NCBI GenBank assembly: GCA_019914995.1
Contig: CM034143.1
Coordinates: forward strand, 3,722,501 to 3,786,500
Direction of reading: 5' to 3'
DNA from: Acanthochlamys bracteata
Lineage: Eukaryota; Streptophyta; Magnoliopsida; Pandanales; Velloziaceae
Length of the DNA stretch: 64,000 bases
This document shows positions 1 to 11,072 of the stretch, piece by piece. Each line of letters starts with the position of its first letter. Position 1 is the stretch's first letter. A program made the translations under genes and the position numbers. The notes beneath the pieces were generated by a model. The model was not told the DNA's origin. It ran no database searches and saw nothing but the letters and a program-made list of their open reading frames with translations.

Positions 1-3000
1 TATGAGTTTAACTTTCTTGCCTTAACTTGTTTGCTTGTAAGTGAACAAGTGTGTATGATCGAGAAAATATGATTGATTGTGTTTTGAAAATTTTTTATGA
101 GATATGCATTCAATGACAGATCTGAACATATTGGTGCTATAAAATTCAACCAAGCTACATGAATATTAATTTTTGAGGGTATTTGATGTGCTTTAATATA
201 TACGTAATATCATACACTTTTGCATCATATATGTTTGATTTAATATAGAAAAACTAATAAAAAAGATTTTTTATTTTTTATTTTTTATTTTCAGCAATTC
301 TGTATAGTTTGAGCGTTTTTTATAAAAAATTAATTTTTCTTTGAAGTTTTTGTGAACGGCCAATTGGGTATGAAAGCCAAGACATTCAAATTGGTCTATG
401 AATTATTTCAAAATTTTCTATGCAACCATTTAATAGATATTCACAAAAGAAATTAAGATACAGTGAAGACCCAAAATATGTATGTAGTTTCTGAAACGAG
501 TGTTATTGAATGCCTTTCTGATTTTTTAAATAATATATGTAATATATGGTTGAAAAGATAAGATATTGAGCTTAGTTTTGCATATTTTACATATTTTTAA
601 GACACTAAACAAACCAAAAACTTGTGCAAACAATCGGATGAACAGAGAGTTCAGATTAGTTTAGACTACACCAAACTAATTATGAAAAAAAAGCCCTATA
701 TTTTTATATTCAATTTTCGGATTTCCTAAGAGGGGAGACCAAAGACGGCTAACTTAGGATTTTTCTGGGGTACTTGCTGCTGAAATAGAAAAAAAAACAA
801 AGGAGAGCAAGGAGTAATTGCTTACTGAGTATTCATTACCGTGCTTAATTCTTTTAACTATCTAGCAATATTCTATCAATTTGAGATCCATATTAAGACA
901 GAAATGTAATGTATAGATTAGTCTTTATAATGAATGTCATAAATTACATGAAAGATAAAGACATACTCTTATGATTCGTAAGTGAAATTTTCTATATGTT
1001 AATTCACATAAAGATAAGTGAATTTTTGCATGAAAATATATTTGGTATAGTTTGAGAAAGTATATCAAAAAAATTAGAATTTTCTTCGATACCAAGAATA
1101 CGGAGTTAAATTGGACTAGTTCCGGTGAAATCAAATATCCTAATGCTTAAATTATTCAAATCTCACAAGTGTGATTTTTGTTTGTTTGTTTTCTATAGCT
1201 TTAGCATTCACTCTTTCTAGATCGGTTGTTCAAATAATTTTATAATTAGTTATTTCCACTACATAACAAATTAATCAATCATTGTGGAAACGATATTTAT
1301 CTAATCATTATATTTCTTATACAACTTGTACATTTGATAGCAACAGTACAACAACAATATTTTCGATTCTATTGTTTAATTGATTTTTGCGCTCACGTCC
1401 TATTCTCCTACTCTCTCTCTCGAGTTCATGATCAAATTCAATAGATGATTGACTTTGAAAGCGAGTTATCATACAATGATGCAACTACAAAATATGAAAA
1501 TAAAGCTCATATGCTCTTAACTAAATGCGAAGTGAATGAGAAACCGCAAAAGAAACTAAAATTAAAAACAATGCAAAAATATTAAATGATCCAAATCATA
1601 AATGAAGCTAGATCAAATCAAAATCGAACAGAACAATCCCGCCCAACGATGCCAAAATCTTGATGTAGACAAAATCATTTAAGAAAAATTCAGAAATTCT
1701 GTTCTAATTTATCCAATTCTTAGGCACGATTATAATCATGATTTCTAGTCCAAAATCACCTACTTCTAGTGTTTGCATTCAATTTGGTCCAATAAATACT
1801 ACAATTTACAAATTATGCTCCGATTAGCCATCATGAATACTATTAATAAATAACCTATATATCAAATTCAATATTGATCAGATATCTAAATTTAACACAT
1901 AAATATTTTTTTTATATAAAGATTAATAACTCATAATCTAATCAGTAATCCATACATCACATAATATTCAAAATATTAAATCAAATTTATTAGGCTTTAA
2001 TCTTTAACTCCAATTCAGAGAGTTAGAAATTCATATTAATATTATATACAATAAAATTGTATGAAAAAAAAAAAAAAAATCTAAAATTTAAGCTCGTAAT
2101 ATGGATCTGTTTATTCTCTGTCTGAATTCCCTCTGTTCTTCTCTAGATTCTAAATGCTTGCCCTGGTTTGAATTTTCCTCCTACCGTCTAGCTCAGTCAG
2201 CAGCTCTCTCTGCTATCTCCGCTTGCATGTCTCCCGATCCGGACGAGTAGCTAGCTCTACTGTCCTTCACTGACCTCTATTTTTCCAAATCTAGATACCC
2301 TCTAGATCTCTGTTGATCTCTCCCTCTTATATGCTAATCACTCTAATGAAATTAGGAAAAAATTCTAATTCTTTCCCATCGATAGAATCCTTTCTAGACA
2401 AGAAAAATATGAAATTCCTTGAAGTTCTTAGAGCGATTCTAATCAAGAGTTTTGATGTAGAGTTATTTCTATAGGAAAGATTTTAAGATTTGAACAAGAG
2501 AATTTTGAAGGATAAAATTTTCAAGTTGGTATCGCAGTAGATAAGGTTTCAGTGGTTTTTTGGGAAAGAAAGAAGAGTTTGTGAAGCTTGTATTATTCCT
2601 TTTCTCTTAATTATGCTTAGCTTAAGATAATTCATAGGGTTGATTTCAAGTGGCTGAGTCCACGTTGGCTAGCTAAAGCCTAAGAAGCCAATTTCTTTGG
2701 TTTCTTCTTTCTTTCTACCTGCATACAAAATTAATTGAATTTAGCTCATAATAATAATAAAAATATCGTTTATATTACAATAAAATGACACTAAACGCAT
2801 ACAATTATATATTTATCAACAAACCTGGTTAAATTCAATAGAACTTAAAGCAGAATAAAGCAAGTTCACAGTACGAGCTTTCACAGAGACCTTTTTTTAT
2901 CATCGTCCGTAAATTCGAAAACTATATTGGCCAAGAGAACTCCATTTGAATCCATCTTTATTGTGCAATTGATCCATTTTCTATAATTATTGAAAATGTG

Positions 3001-3315
3001 GAGTCTTGCGATTGCATAAAGGAGTCATTTTGGTTTTGCAAAATCCATAGTTCAATCAATCAAAAGTGGTGATCGGTTTGACCTCCATTAGGTTGCAACG
3101 ACGTCCATAATTGCCATAGCGATTTTTTCTTCTAAGACGGTTAGTCCCTATCTAGTAAAGGCTTGCTCTAATACTAATTGATAGAAAATTCTATATAATA
3201 TCAACTCAAAAAAGGAGGTGAATTAAATCATGACAAACTAAATACCAAACACTTCCCTGAGTCTAAATTTAGTTATTGTATAGTAAACGATCAGTTGATT
3301 AGGATATTGCTTACT
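1..3315. other. AT-rich intergenic DNA without recognisable gene
   Basis: I see no coding exon, RNA gene or bounded repeat here. The stretch is strongly AT-rich with homopolymer runs (for example near 2065-2080) and a pyrimidine-rich patch at about 2095-2340. Short open frames on both strands show no family resemblance and no splice or promoter context. Confidence 0.6.
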
Positions 3316-3450
3316 AGCGACTAATCGTGAACAATAACATGCATCGAATTTGTTGGCTCAATATGACCTAAATAAAACAAACAAGCGACTAATCATGAAC
3401 AGTAACATGCATCGAAGTTGTTGGCTCAATATAACCTAAATAAAACAAAC
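3316..3450. repeat. Tandem duplication of a 67-bp unit
   Basis: Two head-to-tail copies (3316-3382 and 3384-3450) differ at about four of 67 positions. Both begin AGCGACTAATC and end AAATAAAACAAAC. No coding potential is seen. The close match between copies suggests a fairly recent local duplication, probably by slippage or unequal exchange. Confidence 0.85.
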
Positions 3451-4150
3451 ACAAGTGTTAAGAAATGCAAGCTATATGGCACACTAAAATTTTTCACGTA
3501 GTTCGGCACCCCAGTATCTCTGTCCACGTCAGTTGACACCGTAAGTGAAATTCACTAACTTGAAAACAACGTAAAAACACCGAAACTTGATGTCTCCTCG
3601 CAAGGCAGCTCACTACAGTCTGCTAGATTTCGCAAAATCCCTTCAGTTACAGCCCACCCAAATTTCCTACACCTAGGTTAGCCCATCCGAGTACTCCTAA
3701 ATACTTCTACAATCTTCTATTAATATTACAAAGTCGATCACTAATTTTAGTAGAAGTGATCTCCTTTACAACAAGATCAACTCTCACTACAAGAAAACTC
3801 AAGGAAATCACATAAAATAAACAAAGAGAACAAAACTCAATTAAGGCTCTTCGTTGATGTTGTTCTCCTTTTAGGGCAGCAATATGAAAGCTCAATTAAG
3901 TGTGTTGCGTGTTTTATGTCTTGCTATTATTTCCTCTGAAAGTATATAGAGAAGCATCCTCCTTAATTTCAGGATGAAGGCTGTTTAGATTGATCAAGAA
4001 TGTGACGAATAGAAGCAACGTAAGGTCAAGATTTAACGCAAATGGCTACTTGAAATATTTCGATAGTTTTATCTTCTTCTCTGAAAATTTCTCTAATTTC
4101 TTTATAAGTTTTCAATAATGTTTCCAAATTCCAAAAACAATAACTGATAG
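3451..4150. other. Repeat-like intergenic stretch
   Basis: About 3480-3700 contains a phrase close to TTCACGTAGTTCGGCACC, of a kind I associate with plant LTR-element ends. I see no paired terminal repeats or target duplication, so this is only a weak hint of an old element. No gene is recognised. Confidence 0.35.
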
Positions 4151-4153
4151 TAC

Positions 4154-5757
4154 CTAGGAGGCGAAGCTCTTTTTGGAGGTGGGAGTTGCTGAAAGCAGTC
4201 TCTTACCAGTTCAACTAGAAAAGAGAGGAACCATAAGTTATGAGATGTCAACAAAAAGAGTGAAACAGTTTCCAGTCAGTTGAGGACATGTAATAACACA
4301 CAGCAACAACTAAAAAAAATAATAAAATAAAAATAAAAGAGTAAAGTCTCATCTCACTAGGTGTGGTCAGACACGCATAAGAATGTAACAATATCAAGTC
4401 AAACAAAAGATTAATTTCAAACTACTAGTCCAAATATCAAATCTTGCATGTCAATTTGTTACATATGTAAATAATAAAAAATAACTAACACAGTCAATAC
4501 ACACCCTTAGGGCCTACATGCTAAAAAAGTAGCTCCATAGCATGGAGGAAGCTATGAGACCAAATGCATCACGCTGCCTAAAAACACAGCAAGGAACCTA
4601 TTTTGCAAGAATGATTCCTTCCTTTTACAGTCAATCAGTTTCCTAACACAAACAAACAAGCATCATTGAATCTGTAGACTGGAAATCAAACACAATAAAG
4701 ACAACCATGGCTGCAGCTCTAATCATGGCTTTGATAGTATCTTCTGTTCCTGCCAATTAAATCCCAGAGGAACTCACTAGACACATTACATCTGACAATA
4801 CGCCACAACAAAGTTTAAAAAAAACTAATAATTCGCATGAACAACAAACTAAGCGTCTCTAACATTGTGGTGAGGCAGACTTCGTTGAGAGATCTGGTCC
4901 CCATCTTTGGCTCTCCAAACAATAGCACATTACATGCAGCAATAACTATTATGCCAAAGAAATCCTCCAAAAGCCTCTCAATGTTGCTAACCAAACACTT
5001 AAAGTGAACCATTTTGCCAGACTACAGAAGATTCAAACTAAAAGGTTATCTTTTACAAACATTACCTAACACTAAAAAAAAGTGATTTACTAAGACCAAA
5101 AAACAAATCCCGATCTAAAACGTTGAACTTAAACCCAACAACCGACAACACTTGAACTCTAATTTGGATAATCACTTGAAATGCTTTTCTTTTATTTTTT
5201 CAAAGAAGACACCTTAACAAAAAACAGCTCCTTACGTAACACTACAGAAGCAAGTCATGAATTATGGTACCCAATCTATTCATTTCTGATTATTCTTAAA
5301 ATGCTTGCTGATATTTTTAACAAAATCTCATTCAGTTGAGAAAAATTCCTCAAACCGCTACCGAAAGCGTTCAATTTAGCTTAAACAAATTCTTTGACTA
5401 TATCTCAAACTTTCTTACCAAACATTATTTACTAATCAGCTATAAAACTCCACACACACAAATTCTTTCAATTTCTCTAGAACATAAGATATTGGCGTAA
5501 TCAAGAATTAGCCAAAGTTCCTCACCTTCTCCGCTGTAGAGGAGGGGAACGAGACTGGCTATGAGAGCTACCACTATTTCGAGAGGAACTAGACGAGGAA
5601 GTGAATGATCGAGATCGCGAACGAGAACTAGACCGAGATCAAGAACTTGATCGCGATGAAGAGTGGCTTCTGGAAGGTGATGATGAAAGTGAATCAGATC
5701 CCGATACTGTCGTCAGCCGGCCACGCGAGATCGCGTATCGCGACAGCGCCGCAGAGA
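4154..5757 (-). pseudogene. 5' fragment of an SR45-like (RNPS1-type) splicing factor gene
   Basis: The minus strand from about 5757 to 5526 reads as an arginine/serine-rich leader in one frame. It has a SRGR-like start, then a GSDSLSSSPSRSHSSSRSS tract, then RSRSRSFTSSSSSSRNSGSS and a QSRSPPLQRR end. The order matches the N-terminus of plant SR45, a splicing factor of the RNPS1 type. The segment stops at a clean donor (AG|GTGAGG at 5526/5525). A second exon-like piece lies at 4188-4154 between TTTCAG and GTACTATC, and one frame of it reads QLPPPKRASPPR, again SR45-like. The fragment lacks a start codon at the expected place, carries an in-frame TGA within the RS tract, and the two pieces do not keep phase. 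No RNA-recognition motif follows. Because the intron is kept, this looks like a truncated genomic duplicate and not a retrocopy. The family call is from memory of the SR45 leader and is moderately sure. Confidence 0.55.
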
Positions 5758-7194
5758 GAAAGGGAGAGAAATTAGATAAATAGGGAGGATGTGAGGAATA
5801 TAAAATCGTTGTAAATATGAGAACTTAATATGAGCATTTTACTCATTTTATAAACTGGTGAAGAAAGTTCCCTGTGACGTTTTTTAAAAAGTTAGTCATC
5901 CTAGCTCTTTTGTTTTCCAACTAGCTATTTAAAATTTATTATGAAATAAATGTTTTTTTTAAAAAATAATTTTATTCTATTTCAATAATAAATTTTATTA
6001 TTTTAATTTAAAAGTAATAATAAAAAGATTTTATTATAAAGAATTTTTTATAATTTCTAAATTTTTAAATAAATTTTGTAAATTATTGTAAAAAATTTAT
6101 AAAAAATATAAAACAAAAAATTAATAAAAAACTTTTATAGAATGGAATGTTCAAATAATAAGTGACTTGTCAATCTATTTGCCGAACCGTCAAAACTACT
6201 GTTTAAAATTGTTTTTAATTTATAAGTTAAAAAGGTTTAGCCAACTCCTAACATGTAAAGTTGATGATTCTAAAGTTCAGCATACTTTAGGCCACCTTAT
6301 TGTGAATAAAGTATTGTTTTAGTCATAGGAGAAACTGCTCTATCAGCAAGGTCTACAACAAACCGATCAACGAAAATTCAGCTTTGCTTGTAGATACTAG
6401 AATTTAGCGCATAACATATAAGATCTCAACTTGCTGTAACCCATCTGCACAACTACCTACATGAACCATAATTTTTCGAACAGTGAAAACGACCTTTTTC
6501 TTTGAATGACATCCCTTACCTAACTTTGAAGTGTTTATCCAACGCAATTTTTTGGAAGAACCAGTTTAGAGGTAACTAAAATAGACTCCAGCCGATGCTT
6601 CTTTGGAAACTTAATCTGTACCTTAAACTATCATTACGTATATATCAATATAAAGAGCAAAATTCAAAACGTCCAAATACAAATAGATAGTAAAAGACCT
6701 CTGAGCGTAGATCATTTACGATAGTTTAAAACAGTTAAAAGACAGTTGTAAACTAGCTAATAAGACAATAAATCATGTAAATGTTAAAAAGAACATTCTT
6801 CCATATCCAAGCCCTCTATCAGGATGAAATTTAGCTGGCTATCTTCAAGGCAGGTATGATTGTAGAACTATTTTAATTTAGATTTAAAAAGCACAGGAAT
6901 CAAAAACTACAACCAACATATAATTGCTTATTAACCAAGTTGGAATGGTGGTGCTTCATTTCTCATAGGTTCAAAAGAGCAGCATTAGACTAAAAACTAC
7001 AGGAACCTTACCAACTGCAGAGCAAATGCTTCTACAGAAGTAGGTACAAAGTAGCAAGTGCCAAACATGAGATGGGAAGAAACCTTTAAAACTTTTAAAA
7101 AGAAAAGTTTCTCATTTAAACTGGATGGACATTGGACATGTCAAATACAGCTTACAACATTTTAGATACAAGAAAAATGAAGTTCACAATTGGC
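5758..7194. other. Intergenic DNA and 3' side of the lycopene cyclase gene
   Basis: About 5930-6140 is one diverged member of the AT-rich MITE-like family described at 53.2 kb. The stretch 6300-7194 lies 3' of the minus-strand lycopene cyclase and probably holds its 3'UTR and terminator. I see no other coding sequence. Confidence 0.45.
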
Positions 7195-8700
7195 CTATGC
7201 TTTTTCCTTTACCAAGTTATTAATCATATTTGCCAGAGGTTGGGTGCCTTTAGTCATAATTTCTAGCCTAGAGGTATTTGAAGCATGTGAGAACAATGAA
7301 AGCCCAAAAGATATCAGCTCACGAAGAAACAACCTTGAAGATAGAAAACCATGCCAGTAATAAGGCTCCAGATCAAAAAATGCATCAAAAAATCTTCTTG
7401 TGCCTGGCAAATCGAGCTTAAGCAGGATATCCATACCAAAGCAGAAAAATTCCCTCTGTCTTCTCCTCTCAATCGGCCATAAATCTTTCCAAACCTCTGC
7501 TGATAACTGTTCACCAGAAAGACCTCGTTCAGAACCAAGATATCGAACAATTGAGTCAGCGACAATTGGAGCAGCAGCAAGAGTCCTTGCCACCATATAG
7601 CCAGTCGATGGATGAACCATACCAGCAGTGCCTCCTATACCCACCACCCTCTGTGGGAGCACTGGAAGAGGGCCACCCATTGGAATCACGCACCGCTCAT
7701 CCTCTTCAATGCTCGTCACCTTTATGTTCAAGTACTTCAGTCGGGCAACCATTCTTTCCTTTATATCGTCCATTGCCAAGCCCGGTCTAGCCACCAAAGA
7801 AGTTTCCTCCAGAAATATCCTATTTGATGAGAAAGGCATGGCGTACAAAAATGTCGGGATTTTGCTGTTTCGCTCTTTCAATTCAGTCCCATCTCTCAAA
7901 TGTGAATCCCTCCAGTCCATGAAAACCATTTTATCTACATCAAAAGGGTGTTCTTCTACTTCAGCCAATATCCCATAAGCCACCTGGTATCCAGGATTAT
8001 ACGGCTTATCATACTGAACCAAACACCTGGAGAAACCAGTGGCGTCAAGAACAACAGTAGCTTGAATTGTCACTCCGTCGTTGCAAATCAAAAATGACTT
8101 CGTGTCCTCATGCACAACATTAATCACCTTAGCTTGGTGGAACTTAACACCATTAGACACACATTTCTGCATCATTTTGGACTTGAGCTGTTTTCTGTTA
8201 ACTCTCGCATATGGCCGGCCAAGAAACTTTTCGCTAGTATCATCGATGTAAACCACTGCTCCTGGCCAAGAGGCATCAAGGCAATCGAGGAGGCCAAGTG
8301 CGTCAAATTCATCCACCCATACACCGTAGTTGTTGGGCCAAATAAGTCTTGGATAGGGATCGATCGAGCAGACTGAGAGGCCAGCCTCAGATACCCTCTG
8401 TGCAACAGCAAGGCCAGCAGGACCTCCACCAACAACTGCAAGATCTACAGTGAGAGGCTTTGAGGGGTCATATAACGGAAGGTCAAGTTCAAGGTTCTCT
8501 TTCTTGGTTTCGGGCACAATCTCAAGCAATCCACTGCTGCTGGCTCTAGCTGAAACACTTCCGCAATACTTTCTTTTGAATTTCTTGGTGGAAATTTTAG
8601 AATTCTGGTTTGTGAGTTTGATAGATGGAGATCTGTCTGAGAAACCATAGAAGGGACGATGAAGTTCTATCCTGCTGTGGGTTCTAAGAAGGATATCCAT
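7195..8700 (-). CDS. LCYB: Lycopene beta-cyclase, chloroplastic
   Basis: This enzyme closes the beta-ionone rings at both ends of lycopene, giving gamma- and then beta-carotene. It is a membrane-associated FAD/NAD(P)H-dependent plastid enzyme at the branch point of carotenoid synthesis. The 501-residue frame is uninterrupted, and plant LCYB coding regions are normally intronless and about 500 residues long. Residues 1-80 are a Ser/Lys-rich transit peptide. The dinucleotide-binding signature VVGGGPAGLAVAQ is at 89-101, followed by IDPYPRLIWPNNYGVWVDEF. MDWRD is at 261-265. The FLEETSLVARPGL cyclase motif is at 296-308, and its FLEET form favours the beta over the epsilon enzyme. GIGGTAGMVHPSTGYMVART is at 354-373, and the C-terminal FFDLEPYYWHGFLSSRLF block starts at 441. 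No key motif is missing. The start at 8700 is the first ATG and precedes a credible transit peptide. A 5'UTR intron is likely just upstream. Confidence 0.97.
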   Translation of the reverse strand: MDILLRTHSRIELHRPFYGFSDRSPSIKLTNQNSKISTKKFKRKYCGSVSARASSSGLLEIVPETKKENLELDLPLYDPSKPLTVDLAVVGGGPAGLAVAQRVSEAGLSVCSIDPYPRLIWPNNYGVWVDEFDALGLLDCLDASWPGAVVYIDDTSEKFLGRPYARVNRKQLKSKMMQKCVSNGVKFHQAKVINVVHEDTKSFLICNDGVTIQATVVLDATGFSRCLVQYDKPYNPGYQVAYGILAEVEEHPFDVDKMVFMDWRDSHLRDGTELKERNSKIPTFLYAMPFSSNRIFLEETSLVARPGLAMDDIKERMVARLKYLNIKVTSIEEDERCVIPMGGPLPVLPQRVVGIGGTAGMVHPSTGYMVARTLAAAPIVADSIVRYLGSERGLSGEQLSAEVWKDLWPIERRRQREFFCFGMDILLKLDLPGTRRFFDAFFDLEPYYWHGFLSSRLFLRELISFGLSLFSHASNTSRLEIMTKGTQPLANMINNLVKEKA

Positions 8701-8742
8701 GGAATATTTGGTAAGCTATCCTACTAAATCTAGAGGCGGAAT

Positions 8743-9056
8743 CTACAAGGAATGGATCAAATCAAGATTTGAGTTTGGGAATCCCAAAATCTGAGTATGG
8801 CTTTATGAATCAGAAAAAATTAAGTAATAATTGAACCAGCAAGGTTTTGAATCTATAAATACAAAGAAATGGGGTCAACTAGATGGCAAAAATATTTGAA
8901 TAAACTCAAGAGCTTATAAAATTACAAGAAAAAATAGCTACAAAGTTAGAATTTTCATGGGACGTTACTTTCTAAAGTATAAGGAGGGAGATAGATATCA
9001 AGCTCACAGATGGATGAGAAATTAAAGATAAATCGAGAGAAAAAGACTAAGCTTAC
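8743..9056 (-). other. Probable 5'UTR intron of the lycopene cyclase gene
   Basis: On the minus strand a consensus donor (TCTG|GTAAGC, intron starts at 9056) and an acceptor (CCTTGTAG|ATTCCG, exon resumes at 8742) bracket 314 bp upstream of the cyclase ATG at 8700. This fits a leader intron 42 bp before the start codon. The sequence alone cannot show that it is spliced. Confidence 0.5.
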
Positions 9057-9800
9057 CAGAAGAAATGGAAGCATCTGGCTGTGCGGACGATAAAAGGGGT
9101 AGAGTTCGAAAGCTTTTGAGCTCCATAATCCACATCTATGAGCCTATGAATTATAGAAAGCGTTTTAAATAAATTATCTTTTGCTTTATTTACCTAAAAG
9201 TTTTCCACTTAAATAGAAACTAGCATGTGTCACCCACGATACAAGAGAGGGCTCTGTGGACAGAAATATATCACTGTCCACCAATAAGAAGGAGCGTCAG
9301 GATCTTCTATGAGCTTGCACCTCATAATATATCGTCCACTTTTTCTAAAATAAATTATTGTATTAATCTTCTCTGAATGAAAAGCTTAGGTTATTGAATT
9401 TGATTTTATAACTAGCAATTACCACCACGTTTCCCCGGGATGCTAGACATTATAAATAGTTTGTATATTTTAATTGATTTTATACTAGCTAATTAGCTAG
9501 TAGCACTTTTTATGTTGTTTCCTTAAAATAGTCTAGTTAAGTTTTGGAAGGATATATGGAGTATCTTGCAGGTTGTAGCTAGTCATAATTTAACCAAATT
9601 CTTATTACTTTTTAAGAATATATCTTTGTGTCTAATCTATTTTATTAGATATGATAGAATAGTTAATTATTCTAAATAGCAATAACTTCTTTTACCAAAT
9701 ATGAATATCCAACTATTACTCTAAAAGTATTTTTCGTATATGACACAAACTCTTAAAACCAAAGAAATTTAGAAATAAAACACTGTTAATCATTAGTGTA
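9057..9800 (-). promoter_or_regulatory. Likely leader and promoter region of the lycopene cyclase gene
   Basis: The first leader exon would end at 9057. Further upstream on the minus strand, an AT-rich TATA-like stretch (TTATTTAAAACG) lies at about 9162-9173 and an inverted CCAAT motif (plus-strand CCACCAATAAG) near 9279. Positions are suggestive only, and no transcription start can be fixed from sequence. The remainder to 9800 is AT-rich with nothing recognised. Confidence 0.3.
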
Positions 9801-10285
9801 GAATCGGATCTCCATATAAAAAAAATGATCAATTAAGATGAGTTGCTGGCTCATCTTCAAATAAATTAGTTTATTTTTTACTTGAACACTATTCTACGTC
9901 CCTACATTATTAATCTGATCCTAACCTACCAAATTAGTCTTTCTTTAGCTCAGACCCATCCAGCCCAACATGTTAATCCGGATCTAGTCTATTTTAAAAG
10001 TTCAATAATCTTTTCCGAGCAACACATCAGATAGCTTTATTCTATCGAACTCTGATACCAATTATGAGATCGAGTCTCTATGCTAAAAGAATTAGCTAAT
10101 CAAAAAAAATTGCTGGCCCACTTTCAAATTAGCTAATTCGTTTTTCACTTGATTATAATTTCAGATCCATACGCTACTAACATGATCCTAACTCACCAAT
10201 CTAATTCGTTTGTTATTCGGGCACATCAAATTCTACATACTACTAATCCGGATCTAATCTAATTTGGAGGTCCAATAATTAGAAA
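9800..10285. repeat. Two diverged tandem units of about 215-240 bp
   Basis: The segments at about 9800-10025 and 10068-10280 share an ordered series of phrases: a GGCTCATCTTCAAAT-like or GGCCCACTTTCAAAT-like phrase, then TGATCCTAACC/TGATCCTAACTC, then AATCCGGATCTA and finally a TCCAATAAT-like end. Between them lies TCTGATACCAATTATGAGATC. They look like old tandem repeats of an unidentified element. Similar phrasing recurs at 27.26-27.80 kb. Confidence 0.55.
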
Positions 10286-10820
10286 ATTAGCAATGCAATA
10301 TTATTAATCGTTATGGTGATAACCGTTATGTGACTATGATTGAAAATTCTTTCAAATTGAAATATAATTCAATCAATTATATATAAACATATCAATTTTA
10401 ATAATGGTACTAAATGATTGCAGTTAGATAAAGAATTTTCTATATAAATGATAGATGTAAATATATTTTTAACATTTAAACTCTCCAAAGTGCTTGAAAT
10501 TTTTATAATGTATTCTTTTATCTAGTAACTCACTTTATTTCACTAAAGTATTATTTTCAATTATACATAAAAGTACAAAAAATCTCTCTCTTTATTTCCA
10601 ACTATTAAAAATATAAAAATTGAACGCACTTCTAACGGATTACCACAAGAAAATAAAGTAAATTTTTTGTAAGTCATTTACTGCAAAGAAATGCACCCAT
10701 ATTAAAGTGTGTATAAGTTGATTGTATATTAGAAGTTAAATATCGAATTAACTAGGAAATTTATAGGTCAAAAGTTTTGTTGGCTTGATGTTGTAAAATT
10801 AATAAAGAAATTATATTGCA
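10286..10820. other. AT-rich intergenic DNA
   Basis: No coding exon, bounded repeat or RNA gene is recognised. Composition changes sharply to GC-rich at about 10820, where the leader of the Copia fossil may begin. Confidence 0.5.
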
Positions 10821-10952
10821 CGCTACTAGATCTGCACACCACCGAGAGCTTCTTCTCCGTTGCCGCCTCCGATTGGAGCACGTCGCTGCCTTATCACGCT
10901 CGAAGCAGGTGGCCACTGCATCGCGCGTGAACTTGACGTGAACCACTATGCT

Positions 10953-11072
10953 GAACCAAACCGGGACTGTTAAACTGGGCTTGAACAGAACCAGTACTGC
11001 TGGACTACGCTTGAACCGAACCAGAACTACTGGACTGGGCTTGAACCGAATTAGGATTGCTAGACTAGGCTA
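10953..11072. repeat. Four tandem 30-bp units
   Basis: Four consecutive units start at 10953, 10983, 11013 and 11043. Each begins GAACC or GAACA and runs through a GGACT-like or AGACT-like middle to a GGGCTT-like end. The period is a multiple of three, so an open frame here reads as ten-residue repeats. The array lies next to the Copia body and may belong to its leader. Confidence 0.85.

Noticed and set aside
5601-5783. A plus-strand, Asp/Arg/Glu-rich 60-residue frame
   Set aside because: It is the antisense of an RS-rich minus-strand tract, which naturally gives a charged mirror frame. The minus strand has the splice donor and the SR45-like order.
7314-8650. Several open frames on both strands overlapping the lycopene cyclase
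   Set aside because: They are out-of-frame shadows of a 501-codon coding sequence with strong family motifs.
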